From assembly GCA_001412335.1 (NCBI GenBank), contig LKUF01000284.1, forward strand, positions 1-10,301: a stretch of 10,301 nucleotides of DNA, given 5' to 3'. Each line of letters opens with the position of its first letter. Position 1 is the first letter of the stretch. Source of the DNA: Methanolinea sp. SDB. GTDB lineage: Archaea > Halobacteriota > Methanomicrobia > Methanomicrobiales > Methanospirillaceae. Both the position numbers and the translations under genes were made by a program. The notes beneath the pieces were generated by a model. The model had not been told where the DNA came from. It ran no database searches and saw nothing but the letters and a program-made list of their open reading frames with translations. Shown here piece by piece: positions 1-7,132 of this stretch.

Positions 1-321
1 TCATCCATCGAGGGCAGGATAATGAAGCGCCTTGTCGCCAGGAGGAGGACAGAGGATAACCGGACGATTATCGAGGTCAGGAATTACACCTCCGTTTCGG
101 GCCGGATTACATTATACGATATGTCAGGAGATCCCGGAGAGAACGTCGAACCGCCGCCTGCGTTTGTGAGCGAGCTCGACGGGGAGTATACCCGGGTATG
201 GCAGATCGAGATCGAGCCGGGTTCTGTCTGGACAGCAAGCTACCTCGGCGCCGGAAACGGATCGATGGAGATCAGGGGCATTGATGAGAAGACCGTGGTG
301 ATGGTGGACATGGATGTCTAA
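1..321 (+). CDS. top6B: DNA topoisomerase VI subunit B, C-terminal part (5' end outside window)
   Basis: The frame is open from base 1, with no stop upstream of the Met at 22, so this is the 3' end of a longer gene and that Met need not be the start. The last ~106 residues are visible. They have a strand-rich character (stretches such as TIIEVRNYTSVSG and VWQIEIEPGSVW). Topoisomerase VI-B of some euryarchaea, for example Methanosarcina, ends in an immunoglobulin-like domain after the transducer domain, and this segment fits that. The GHKL ATPase region lies off the window. The strongest evidence is the neighbour: the gene overlaps a clear topoisomerase VI subunit A by 8 bp (314-321), the usual B-A order. 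The A2B2 enzyme passes one duplex through a transient double-strand break in another, using ATP, to relax supercoils and decatenate DNA. The assignment rests more on context than on motifs. Confidence 0.82.
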   Translation, partial: SSIEGRIMKRLVARRRTEDNRTIIEVRNYTSVSGRITLYDMSGDPGENVEPPPAFVSELDGEYTRVWQIEIEPGSVWTASYLGAGNGSMEIRGIDEKTVVMVDMDV

Positions 322-1402
322 AAAAGAACTTGACGATCAGGCGAAGGAGAAACTCGTATCCATCGCCAGGAGATGGTACGAACAGATGACAGAAGGGTTG
401 ACCCCATCCATCTCGCTTCCATCCCGCACAAAGCGGAACATTGAGTACGACGACGAGACGGAGGTCTGGAAATATGGTGACCGGGAGAGTGTCAGGTCGG
501 CTTCAACGGCGAAGAGTGCACTCCACCTCCTGAAGATGGCCTACGTGATCTCCTTTCTAAAGACACAGATCAACCAAAACCGGTCATCCACTCTGAGGGA
601 GTTGTATTACATATCAGAGAGCTGGAAGAGAGCCAAGTTCTCCGCGCAGGACGAGAGCAACTTTCTCATAGAAGACCTTGAGATCCTGACCGATATGCAG
701 CGGGAGGCATTCCATCTCCGGCCTGAAGACGATGGGGCAACAATCTTTGGCCCCCTGCAACTGAAGGAGCTGACCCGCAGGGGAGACAGGACGATCCATT
801 GCCAGGAAGACGTGGGTGAAGCAGGTTACCAGATTCCAAACAATGTCGAGAGTATCGAACTGCTCGACCATGACGCCCAATTCATCATTGCGATCGAGAC
901 GGGCGGCATGTATGCCCGACTCATCGAAAACGGGTTTGACAGTGAGTTCAACGCGATTCTCGTGCACCTGAAGGGACAACCCGCACGTTCAACCCGGAGG
1001 ATGCTCAACCGTATACACGACCGGTTTGAACTTCCGGTCCTTGTATTCACGGATGGTGATCCCTGGTCGTACCGTATCTATGCCAGCGTTGCTTACGGGG
1101 CGATCAAGAGTGCGCACATGTCAGAGCTCCTTGCTACTCCGAAAGCCCAGTTCATCGGGGTGCAGCCAAGCGATATACGGGATTACAATCTCCCCTCGGA
1201 TCGCCTTACGGAAAGAGATGTCGCGGCCCTGGAAAGCGAGCTCACTGATCCCAGGTTCTGCACGGACTACTGGAAGACCCAGATAAACCTCCAGTTAAAG
1301 CTCAATCTCAAGTCCGAGCAACAGGCCTTCGCTGCCAAGGGGCTCGACTTCGTCACACGGGAATACCTGCCACACCGGCTGTCAGAGATGGGCATCATAT
1401 AG
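314..1402 (+). CDS. top6A: DNA topoisomerase VI subunit A (Spo11-like cleavage subunit)
   Basis: This is the DNA-cleaving subunit of type IIB topoisomerase. At 362 residues it is the usual family length. The N-terminal winged-helix (CAP-like) domain carries the motif RELYY at residues 95-99; Y99 aligns with the catalytic tyrosine that forms the 5'-phosphotyrosyl bond in Top6A/Spo11. The Toprim domain follows, with IETGGM (E195) and TDGDPW (D247, D249), the acidic residues that bind Mg2+. The family often has Gly after the DPW; here it is Ser (S252). The downstream stretch YGAIKSAHMSELLATP (261-276) is also typical of archaeal Top6A. The ATG at 314 lies inside the end of top6B (8-bp overlap), with a GGTGATGG ribosome binding site at 297-304, so translation is probably coupled and the subunits made together. 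Nothing in the gene looks degraded. Confidence 0.97.
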   Translation: MSKKELDDQAKEKLVSIARRWYEQMTEGLTPSISLPSRTKRNIEYDDETEVWKYGDRESVRSASTAKSALHLLKMAYVISFLKTQINQNRSSTLRELYYISESWKRAKFSAQDESNFLIEDLEILTDMQREAFHLRPEDDGATIFGPLQLKELTRRGDRTIHCQEDVGEAGYQIPNNVESIELLDHDAQFIIAIETGGMYARLIENGFDSEFNAILVHLKGQPARSTRRMLNRIHDRFELPVLVFTDGDPWSYRIYASVAYGAIKSAHMSELLATPKAQFIGVQPSDIRDYNLPSDRLTERDVAALESELTDPRFCTDYWKTQINLQLKLNLKSEQQAFAAKGLDFVTREYLPHRLSEMGII

Positions 1403-1480
1403 ACCCCATAAACCCAAACGGATTTTCCAGGTATATAATCGGTTTTTCCACCAAAAATGCGGTAAAAGAATTTTTAAAAT
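1403..1480. terminator. Convergent intergenic region with T-rich termination signals on both strands
   Basis: This 78-bp A/T-rich gap separates the 3' ends of top6A and the minus-strand secretion operon. Reading plus, it has T runs at about 1423-1426, 1443-1447 and 1471-1475. Reading minus, it has T runs matching the A runs at 1453-1457 and 1464-1467. TTTTT (1443-1447) and AAAAA (1453-1457) can pair across a 5-base loop, and GAATTTTTAAAATTC at 1468-1482 is an inverted repeat with a one-base centre reaching into the minus-strand stop codon. Archaeal RNA polymerase terminates at T-rich tracts, so a bidirectional terminator is likely. No promoter or small gene is evident. Confidence 0.55.
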
Positions 1481-2632
1481 TCAGATGAAGAACCTGAAGA
1501 GTACCCAGGCTATGACGAGCATGATTGCCGAATATTTGAGGCCTGCTATGGCACTCGCCTCACCCATCTGGCCTGCCATGAGGCCCGAGAAGAGACCCTG
1601 TATCATGGCTGCATGCGAGAAGATCCTCTCGTAGAAGAAGAGATCGACAGCCCCGATAAAGGACGCAGCCCCTGCTCCCGAACTCATCGCCGCGCTCCCG
1701 GCTTCGGCCATGGTGGAGAGAAACGTGGTGACAAGGATATAGATGACAAAAATGAAGACCATGAAGGAGATAAGCACGATAACAACGTATATCAGCATAT
1801 TATTCCGGCGTTCGCTCCGGAGCTGAATGACTTCGTAGGTATCGACCGCTGCCGCACGTAGCACTTCGCTCACATCGCCTCCCGCCCGGCTCGCCTTTGC
1901 GATGAGGTCTATACTCCTGTCTGACAGCGGCGTTCCGAGCCTGCTCCTGAAGCGCTGGATTGCATCGATGAACGTGGTGTTCCATGACATCTCGTTATCG
2001 AGACGGCGGACATATGGGGTGAGCGTGCTGTATTCACTCTGGGCAACAAGATGAATTGCGTTTGGAAGGGTCATTCCCGAATCATTCATACCTGCAAGAT
2101 CCCGGAAGAAATTGGGGAGTGCCTCTTCGAGATGCCGGATCCTCTGTGTCTCGCGGAGGTCGAGGATTGCGAGGGGAACGATAACGATCAGTATGGAGAG
2201 TATGACAATATCATCGACGAGTGTCGAGGTGAAGAGCACACTCATCCCATAGTCCCTGATGGCATATGCTGTCCCGAAGACAAAGATAATGAGTGCTATG
2301 GGAACGGCGAGGATCAGGATATGAAGAGGCTTTTCGAAGATAAACCTGAGCGGATGCTTCAAGATCCTGGCGATCCCTGACCTCGATTGTTTTGCCTTTT
2401 CCAGTTTATGCGAGATCTCGTGTTGCTCCTTCTCATACTCATCGAGTTCCCTGGATCCGAGATCCACCGGGGCGGCCTCCCTCTTGGATCGGCTAAAAAT
2501 CGACGAAAACTTCCCTGTTTTTTTATCTTCAACCGGGGGTTTGGATACGGGCCAGGTGCGGCCACCAGTCTCGGTCTCCGTCTTCCCCTCTCCTCTCCGG
2601 AATAGGTTTGAGAATGTATCCTTTATCGCCAT
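1481..2632 (-). CDS. Type II secretion system F (TadC-like) membrane platform protein
   Basis: This 383-residue protein belongs to the T2SF/GspF family, the inner-membrane platform that couples a secretion ATPase to pilus or pseudopilus assembly. Residues 1-95 are charged and probably cytosolic, with a coiled-coil-prone stretch around 60-85. Hydrophobic segments lie at ~103-125, 138-158 and 280-306, with two weaker ones near 340-357 and 366-383. The T2SF core sits between the second and third: LEEALPNFFRDLAGMNDSGM (168-187) and the hallmark SRAGGDVSEVLRAAA (248-262). It has one T2SF domain, as in bacterial TadB/TadC, not the two fused in archaellar FlaJ/ArlJ. The ATG follows the stop of the preceding gene by one base (TGACATG), with GGAGG about 8 bases upstream, so translation is probably coupled. 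It is the last gene of the minus-strand cluster. The exact membrane topology is uncertain. Confidence 0.85.
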   Translation of the reverse strand: MAIKDTFSNLFRRGEGKTETETGGRTWPVSKPPVEDKKTGKFSSIFSRSKREAAPVDLGSRELDEYEKEQHEISHKLEKAKQSRSGIARILKHPLRFIFEKPLHILILAVPIALIIFVFGTAYAIRDYGMSVLFTSTLVDDIVILSILIVIVPLAILDLRETQRIRHLEEALPNFFRDLAGMNDSGMTLPNAIHLVAQSEYSTLTPYVRRLDNEMSWNTTFIDAIQRFRSRLGTPLSDRSIDLIAKASRAGGDVSEVLRAAAVDTYEVIQLRSERRNNMLIYVVIVLISFMVFIFVIYILVTTFLSTMAEAGSAAMSSGAGAASFIGAVDLFFYERIFSHAAMIQGLFSGLMAGQMGEASAIAGLKYSAIMLVIAWVLFRFFI

Positions 2633-2633
2633 G

Positions 2634-3557
2634 TCAGGCCTCCGGGGTCATTGAGCTTATCAGGATCACGAACATGATACTTCCGAATGGAATGAGAAGG
2701 TACACGATAATGTACAGGAATATTGGCTGGGCCTGGTTTGAAAGGATGGCCATTATGGACTGCAGGATGATCAGGAAGAGCGGGCCTGCAACCATCGCAG
2801 TCACATACGATTCAGCGATGAGTCCGAGGGTATCGAGGAACAGTTTCTGGGTCTGGCGGTTCTCGAGCGAGTACTGCTCGGCCTTGGTTCTGAAATACGC
2901 TGTAAGGTTGCTGCCACTCGATATGCACCCCATCGACCCCTGCAAAAATTCCTTCATGCGCATGCTCGGCGTCGTAGATGAGACCAGGCGGAGGGCATCG
3001 ATGAGATCCTTGCCATAGAGGTCGATCTCCATCGAGACAAACCGGGCTTCTGTCGCGCTCTCCCCGTAGATGGGGCTGTTTCCGAGCTGGCGGAAGACCT
3101 CGGCAGGGGGGATGCCTGCAGTGGACATTGCAGTGATGTAATTTATGGCATAGGGCAGTGTTGCATCGATACTCCGCTTCCTGTTGCTGGCGACAACGGA
3201 GGGATATACGAGAAATATGACGAATGTTATTCCCCCTATCACGGCAAAAGAGATGATTATTGCAAGGATGGTGCCGATTATAAGGTTGTACTGCGAGATG
3301 GCGACCATGAAGTCCGGGACTTCACCCCGGTACGTGACAAGCGAAGGGAGATTGAAGATATAGGTGATGAGGCCAAGGACAACAGCCCCGAGAACCGCAG
3401 CGATAGCCGAACTGAGATATGCAGTCGAGAGATAGACCTCGAAGGGTATCTTCATCCTGGCCGTCACCAGAGAGCTTCGCAGGTCTGCATATTTGTCTCT
3501 CTTTGTTGCCGCCCGCGTTCCAAGCAGCCTGAATGCGATACGTTCATAACTATTCAT
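2634..3557 (-). CDS. Type II secretion system F (TadB-like) membrane platform protein
   Basis: This 307-residue protein is the second single-domain T2SF protein of the cluster, probably pairing with the 383-residue one. Hydrophobic segments lie at about 43-69, 90-119, 248-270 and 278-302. Between the second and third is the cytosolic T2SF domain, with IDATLPYAINYITAMSTAGI (130-149) and GSMGCISSGSNLTAYFRTKA (206-225), which correspond to the paired helices of the family. Unlike its neighbour it lacks a long N-terminal tail. Its ATG overlaps the 3' end of the ATPase gene by 8 bp, with a GGTGAG-containing ribosome binding site about 11 bases upstream, so it should be translated in step with the ATPase. 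The expected role is a membrane platform turned or clamped by the ATPase hexamer while subunits are added to a filament. The family call is firm. Calling it TadB and the other TadC is only by analogy. Confidence 0.85.
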   Translation of the reverse strand: MNSYERIAFRLLGTRAATKRDKYADLRSSLVTARMKIPFEVYLSTAYLSSAIAAVLGAVVLGLITYIFNLPSLVTYRGEVPDFMVAISQYNLIIGTILAIIISFAVIGGITFVIFLVYPSVVASNRKRSIDATLPYAINYITAMSTAGIPPAEVFRQLGNSPIYGESATEARFVSMEIDLYGKDLIDALRLVSSTTPSMRMKEFLQGSMGCISSGSNLTAYFRTKAEQYSLENRQTQKLFLDTLGLIAESYVTAMVAGPLFLIILQSIMAILSNQAQPIFLYIIVYLLIPFGSIMFVILISSMTPEA

Positions 3558-5820
3558 ACAGGTCAGCTCTCACCTTCTCCATGATTGCAGTCGGATCCCT
3601 GAAGTACTGTATGAGTATATTGCTCACATCCCGGTAATTCCTGATCTTCTTTATACGCATCCATTCCAGGACTTCCTGCCTCATCTTGAGCTCTTCCCTC
3701 ATGCGCTCCTCGTCCCAGCCACGTTCTTCCATGATCTCTTCCAGTATGAAGGATTTCCCCGAATAGGTGATCTCGTCTGTTGCCGGGTGCCACTTGAAGA
3801 CCTCGTTCGTGATCAACTCGTTCGTCCTTGGATCGATATCAAGAATCTCGACTATCTGCTTGTTCCTGCGTATGCGCTGTCCTCCCACCCGGGCCTGAAC
3901 CTGCACGGATACCAGGTCAAGAGCCGACAGCATGTTTCGGGGGACATCAAGGGGGGGGTTTTCCAGCCGGTGCACGATACTTGCAACAGAATCGGCGTGG
4001 ATGGTCGAGTATGTGATATGGCCGGTGCTCATCGCCTGGAAAAGGGTGAGCGCTTCCTTTCCCCTGACTTCCCCAACCAGGAGGTATTCAGGCCTCTGAC
4101 GCAGCGCCGCACGGAGAAGCTCATACATGTTGATCTCTCCCTTTCCTTCGGTATCAAACGACGTCCGTGTGATGCTCGGGATCCAGTTGGGGTGGGGGAG
4201 CTTGAGTTCACGGGTATCTTCAAGCGTGACGATCTTTGCCAGAGGCGGCATGAAGAGCGAGATTGCGTTCAGGGAAGTGGTCTTTCCGGACGCCGTCCCA
4301 CCTGCAAAGATGCAGGACTTGCCGCTCTCAACGGCAAGCCAGAAAAATGCGATCGAGAGGGGTGAGAATGTCGACCATTCGATGAGATCTGTCGGGGTGA
4401 TTGGTTCGTCACGGAATTTTCGAATGGTATACGTAGAACCATGTGCAGTGACCTCTGTTCCCAGTGTCATCTGGATACGTGAGCCATCACTCATCGTGGC
4501 ATCGAGCATCGGTTCGGCGATAGAAATGTACTTGCCGGAACGCTGCGCCAGCTTCGTTACATAAGAGTCCAGTTCATCGGAACTGTGATACATGAGGTTG
4601 GTTCTCAAGGATTCATAGCGGGAATGGTACACGAAAAGGCTGGTATTCACACCGTCACATGAGATATCCTCGATATACCGGTCATGCATCACCGCATCTA
4701 TTATGCCGTTGCCAAGAAACTCCCGGTACATATAATACAGGATCTTCTCCCGGTTGACGGGTGTCAGGGATATACCATAATCATCGATGATATCGTCAGT
4801 TACATCCCGAAGGGTCTTTTTTGCCAGTTCGGAGACAATATCCTGGGTATTGATATCAAGACGCTCGAAGATCCGCTCCTTGATATCCTCTAACAGGTCT
4901 TGCTCCGCCATGGTGAGGATCGGTTCGATCACCTCGTATGTGTATTCATGTGTCGCGTGATCATACGTTACCCGAACATACGAATACGGCTCGTTGACAG
5001 GGTAGATCTCGATCTCTTCAACACCCACCCGGGGAACGAATTTGAGATCCACCAGCGGGCCATGGATTCGTGGGTCGTACTCCTCGACACCGTGCCTGAT
5101 GACATTCAAAGGATTTAATTTGCTCAATAATCCTTCCTTTGCAGGTTCGGCCCCAACCGCAGACGCCGCATCTGAAAGTGTTTTTAATCCTGACTCTGAT
5201 AGATCGTCACGCCACATATCGTCGCTGTAAGGTATGGCATCCTCGCCCTCGGCACCAAAAATCGTGCTTTTATGACGTATTTTTAGTTCTTCTACCTCGA
5301 ACGTGGCTCCTTTTGGAAGGATCAGACCTGAGAGATCGTTAATCTGATCAATCGAGATGACCGTATCCTCGAGACCGGATTTTTCACTTGTCCAGATAGT
5401 CTTCTTTGCCGGTTCAAACCGCGGGGCCGGACGCTTCTCCCGCCCCGGGTGGGACTCCGGGGGTATTTCGCTCTCTTCTTCGCCGAATTGTCCGGATTTT
5501 TGGGGGTCCTGTACCGGGACCACAGGGGGCGGCGATGGGCTCACCACGCTTTCAAACTCTTCTGAAAAATCGGCAGGCTCAAGTTCAAATTCGGTGATAT
5601 CTGGAGTATTATCTGCTTTTTTGGCAATGTCACCTGGAGGTTTGTCTATATCTTCTTTTATGATTCCTGTCGATGCAACCCCGATCCGTTTCATCAGATC
5701 ATCCAGGTTGTCTGCGCTGGGCATCTTCTCCTTTGCCGGAGGCAAACTTTCATCCCCGGACTTTTTCTCACTGCCAAATATACTTTTGAATAGCGATCTT
5801 TTCTTCTTTTCCTCTGTCAT
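3550..5820 (-). CDS. GspE/PilB/TadA-family secretion ATPase with long N-terminal extension
   Basis: This 756-residue protein is the hexameric motor ATPase of an archaeal type IV pilus/Tad-like machine. All the family boxes are intact: Walker A GGTASGKTT (507-515, K513), Asp box TLEDTREL (532-539), Walker B LLVGEVRG (580-587, catalytic E584) and His box GHITYSTIHADS (600-611). An N-terminal assembly domain spans about 250-470 (e.g. AEPMLDATMSDGSRIQMTL). Residues 1-240 form an extra, charged and Pro-rich, probably disordered tail; relatives such as archaellar ArlI are about 500-550 residues. A C-terminal helical region (690-750) follows the core. The ATG at 5820 is the first start after an in-frame stop 21 bases upstream. 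There is no Shine-Dalgarno sequence, and a TATA-like element lies at 5842-5849, so a leaderless transcript is possible. Its end overlaps the TadB-like gene by 8 bp. A run of eight C residues on the coding strand crosses residues 621-624. Confidence 0.93.
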   Translation of the reverse strand: MTEEKKKRSLFKSIFGSEKKSGDESLPPAKEKMPSADNLDDLMKRIGVASTGIIKEDIDKPPGDIAKKADNTPDITEFELEPADFSEEFESVVSPSPPPVVPVQDPQKSGQFGEEESEIPPESHPGREKRPAPRFEPAKKTIWTSEKSGLEDTVISIDQINDLSGLILPKGATFEVEELKIRHKSTIFGAEGEDAIPYSDDMWRDDLSESGLKTLSDAASAVGAEPAKEGLLSKLNPLNVIRHGVEEYDPRIHGPLVDLKFVPRVGVEEIEIYPVNEPYSYVRVTYDHATHEYTYEVIEPILTMAEQDLLEDIKERIFERLDINTQDIVSELAKKTLRDVTDDIIDDYGISLTPVNREKILYYMYREFLGNGIIDAVMHDRYIEDISCDGVNTSLFVYHSRYESLRTNLMYHSSDELDSYVTKLAQRSGKYISIAEPMLDATMSDGSRIQMTLGTEVTAHGSTYTIRKFRDEPITPTDLIEWSTFSPLSIAFFWLAVESGKSCIFAGGTASGKTTSLNAISLFMPPLAKIVTLEDTRELKLPHPNWIPSITRTSFDTEGKGEINMYELLRAALRQRPEYLLVGEVRGKEALTLFQAMSTGHITYSTIHADSVASIVHRLENPPLDVPRNMLSALDLVSVQVQARVGGQRIRRNKQIVEILDIDPRTNELITNEVFKWHPATDEITYSGKSFILEEIMEERGWDEERMREELKMRQEVLEWMRIKKIRNYRDVSNILIQYFRDPTAIMEKVRADLYE
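3951..3958 (-). repeat. Homopolymer tract C8 (coding strand) inside the ATPase gene
   Basis: Eight consecutive G on the plus strand (C on the coding strand) fall in the codons for N-P-P-L at residues 621-624, about ten residues after the His box. A one-base slip would shift the frame and remove the C-terminal ~135 residues. This is either a natural slippage site or simply two Pro codons flanked by C. Confidence 0.9.
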
Positions 5821-5841
5821 CGTCCGTGCCCCGTCCCGTTA

Positions 5842-5849
5842 GTTTATAT
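5842..5849 (-). promoter_or_regulatory. Possible internal TATA box for the ATPase gene
   Basis: On the minus strand the sequence reads GATATAAAC, centred 25-26 bases before the ATPase ATG at 5820. Archaeal transcription usually starts about 26 bases after the TATA centre, so the predicted start falls on the ATG itself, giving a leaderless mRNA. That agrees with the absence of a Shine-Dalgarno sequence there. The 79-bp gap at 5821-5899 is the only sizeable gap inside this minus-strand cluster. A purine-rich BRE is not obvious, so this stays tentative. Confidence 0.4.
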
Positions 5850-5899
5850 CTGCATGACAGGTTATTAATGTGGTTTTCCCTGGAAGGATCTCCGGTTTA

Positions 5900-6601
5900 T
5901 CATTTTAACTCGGTCTGTATCCTGTTGAGGGCCAGTCTTAACATTCCCAGGTTTGCCTCCGCTGTCGTGACCAGGCAGATATTGAGATCCCCGTATGGTG
6001 CGATGATACACTTGCGGTTTTGAGACTCGAGAAGGATCTGGGTAAGACCCCCCATGTTCAGATCGGTTGAGATTCTCTTTCCAGCACGGAGAAAATCTTC
6101 AGCAATTGCTGCTACCTGTTCAAAATCTGCGTTTCCAAAGGATTTCACCGCAAAACCTTCGAAAAATGCCATAACTGCAATAACCCCAGGTTGTTTCAGG
6201 ATGCTTCTCAACCCGGCATCATCATGACTCACTGCTGCCGCTGGTTCACTGGTTGATTCACTGGTGGTGATGAGGTCATGTTCCGTGCAGAACTCCAGGG
6301 CCTCCTGGAACTCCTGTTCCGAATATGAACGGAGAATATATTCCGATTCGGAAGACTGGTTCTCGCCGGAAAGCTCCCTTCCATGGTGTCTGAAATAATT
6401 CAGGGCTTCATCGCCTCTATAAAATTCATCCGAATCGCGCGCGTACGCGCCTGCCACGCGCCCATACTCGGATAGGATAAACCCCTTCTCAGCAGGGGAT
6501 CGCAACTCCAATAATCCTCTGAATGTCCCCAGTTTTGAGAAGGCTTCGCCTTGGAAAGGATTTTTTACAATCCCTGAATACTTCCCGGCGGGGAGCGTCA
6601 T
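5900..6601 (-). CDS. Two-domain protein: DUF2226-like N-terminus plus C-terminal Roadblock/LC7 domain
   Basis: This 233-residue protein is soluble, with no signal peptide or membrane segment. Residues 1-110 form a domain beginning LPAGKYSGIVKNPFQGEAF, with further strands (TFRGLLELRS, GFILSEYGRVAGAY); it resembles the start of the 241-residue protein encoded divergently at 7133 and tentatively the archaeal DUF2226 family. A Ser/Ala-rich linker (113-128) leads to residues 130-230, which have the Roadblock/LC7 pattern: a first helix, the strand pair GVIAVMAFFEGFAVKSFG, a long helix (158-174), strands TQILLESQNRKCIIAPYG and LNICLVTT, and a final helix. Roadblock domains dimerise and, in MglB, act on a small GTPase; no GTPase gene is nearby. 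The ATG lies two bases after the stop of the small Roadblock gene without a clear ribosome binding site, so translation is probably coupled. The two proteins might form mixed dimers. The domain architecture is more certain than any role. Confidence 0.72.
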   Translation of the reverse strand: MTLPAGKYSGIVKNPFQGEAFSKLGTFRGLLELRSPAEKGFILSEYGRVAGAYARDSDEFYRGDEALNYFRHHGRELSGENQSSESEYILRSYSEQEFQEALEFCTEHDLITTSESTSEPAAAVSHDDAGLRSILKQPGVIAVMAFFEGFAVKSFGNADFEQVAAIAEDFLRAGKRISTDLNMGGLTQILLESQNRKCIIAPYGDLNICLVTTAEANLGMLRLALNRIQTELK

Positions 6602-6603
6602 AT

Positions 6604-6951
6604 TTAGAGGGCCGCGACGAGACGATCTTTATTCTTTTTGAGTTCGTATCGGATCCTGCCTACGTTTGATTCGTTTTCGGCAACAATGGCTATTAATTCG
6701 TCTGCCGAAAGCGGGGACATGATAATGGGTCCCTTGTCAAGTTCGACCAGCATCTGGTTGAGCTCGCCCTTGCCAAGCTCCTTTCCCATCGCCTCGGAGG
6801 TACCAAGCCCTGTTGATGCCATTGCTCCAAGTGCATCGATATCCATCTTTCCGGATGCGGCGCTCTCAATCACAAAACCGTCCCTTCCGACCACGACTGC
6901 AGCCGACACACCATCAATTTTTAAGAATTCACCAAGAATCTGTTTCAGCAT
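6604..6951 (-). CDS. Small single-domain Roadblock/LC7 protein (MglB-like fold)
   Basis: This 115-residue protein consists almost wholly of one Roadblock/LC7 domain: helix 2-11, strand pair GVSAAVVVGRDGFVIES (14-30), long helix (37-59), strands ELNQMLVELDKGPIIMSPL (63-81) and ELIAIVAE (85-92), and C-terminal helix (95-110). The GRDG turn between the first strands is characteristic. Members form homodimers that regulate small GTPases or act as scaffolds; bacterial MglB sets cell polarity and pilus activity. It is the first gene of the minus-strand cluster. A TATA box at 6989-6996 predicts a transcript start near 6966, and AGGTGG (6959-6964, minus strand) serves as ribosome binding site about 7 bases before the ATG. 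Its place ahead of a secretion ATPase suggests control or placement of that machine, which is inference. Confidence 0.85.
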   Translation of the reverse strand: MLKQILGEFLKIDGVSAAVVVGRDGFVIESAASGKMDIDALGAMASTGLGTSEAMGKELGKGELNQMLVELDKGPIIMSPLSADELIAIVAENESNVGRIRYELKKNKDRLVAAL

Positions 6952-7132
6952 TATTGTGCCACCTTTCTTTGAAACATCTTTCTTGAAATATATAAATAAA
7001 AATGTTTGCTATTATCAGCAGCCCCCATATGAAGAATAAGACCGGAAATAATCCCCTGTATTCACTCCATAAGACCCCCGTTTAAGGAATTAACAATACT
7101 ATTATTGCGCTACAGGATAATCTCCAATACAG
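6952..7132. promoter_or_regulatory. Divergent control region between the secretion operon and the plus-strand genes
   Basis: These 181 bp separate two oppositely read gene clusters. The left part holds the minus-strand TATA box and ribosome binding site described separately. For the plus-strand gene at 7133 no strong signal is seen: TTTAAGGA (7081-7088) and an AT-rich stretch ATACTATTATT (7097-7107) are weak TATA candidates. The bases just before the ATG contain no Shine-Dalgarno sequence, so a short-leader or leaderless transcript is plausible. An in-frame TAA at 7118-7120 confirms that the start is not further upstream. No clear operator palindrome was found. Confidence 0.5.
6989..6996 (-). 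promoter_or_regulatory. TATA box of the minus-strand Roadblock-secretion operon
   Basis: TTTATATA on the minus strand is an exact archaeal TATA consensus inside the AT-rich stretch 6986-7002. Its centre lies about 42 bases before the ATG at 6951, predicting transcription from about 6966 and a 15-base leader that just contains the AGGTGG ribosome binding site. It probably drives the small Roadblock gene and some or all of the genes down to 1481. Confidence 0.75.

Noticed and set aside
614..1050. Overlapping minus-strand ORFs of 121 and 74 codons inside top6A
   Set aside because: They lie fully antisense to a conserved gene with intact catalytic motifs, show no recognisable domain and have no promoter; they are shadows.
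3787..4564. Plus-strand ORFs of 192 and 145 codons opposite the ATPase core
   Set aside because: They are complementary to the Walker A, Asp box, Walker B and His box region of the ATPase. Their proteins look like random antisense translation.
5357..5842. Plus-strand 161-codon ORF antisense to the ATPase tail
   Set aside because: Its Ser/Pro/Phe-rich composition mirrors the acidic, Lys-rich tail on the other strand. The minus-strand frame continues into clear motifs.
6439..6450. Perfect 12-bp palindrome GCGCGTACGCGC
   Set aside because: It lies within coding sequence for Ala-Tyr-Ala-Arg in the 233-residue protein and is not near a promoter; codon choice explains it.
6638..7039. Plus-strand 133-codon ORF opposite the small Roadblock gene
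   Set aside because: Antisense to a full Roadblock domain and running across the operon TATA box; no domain seen.
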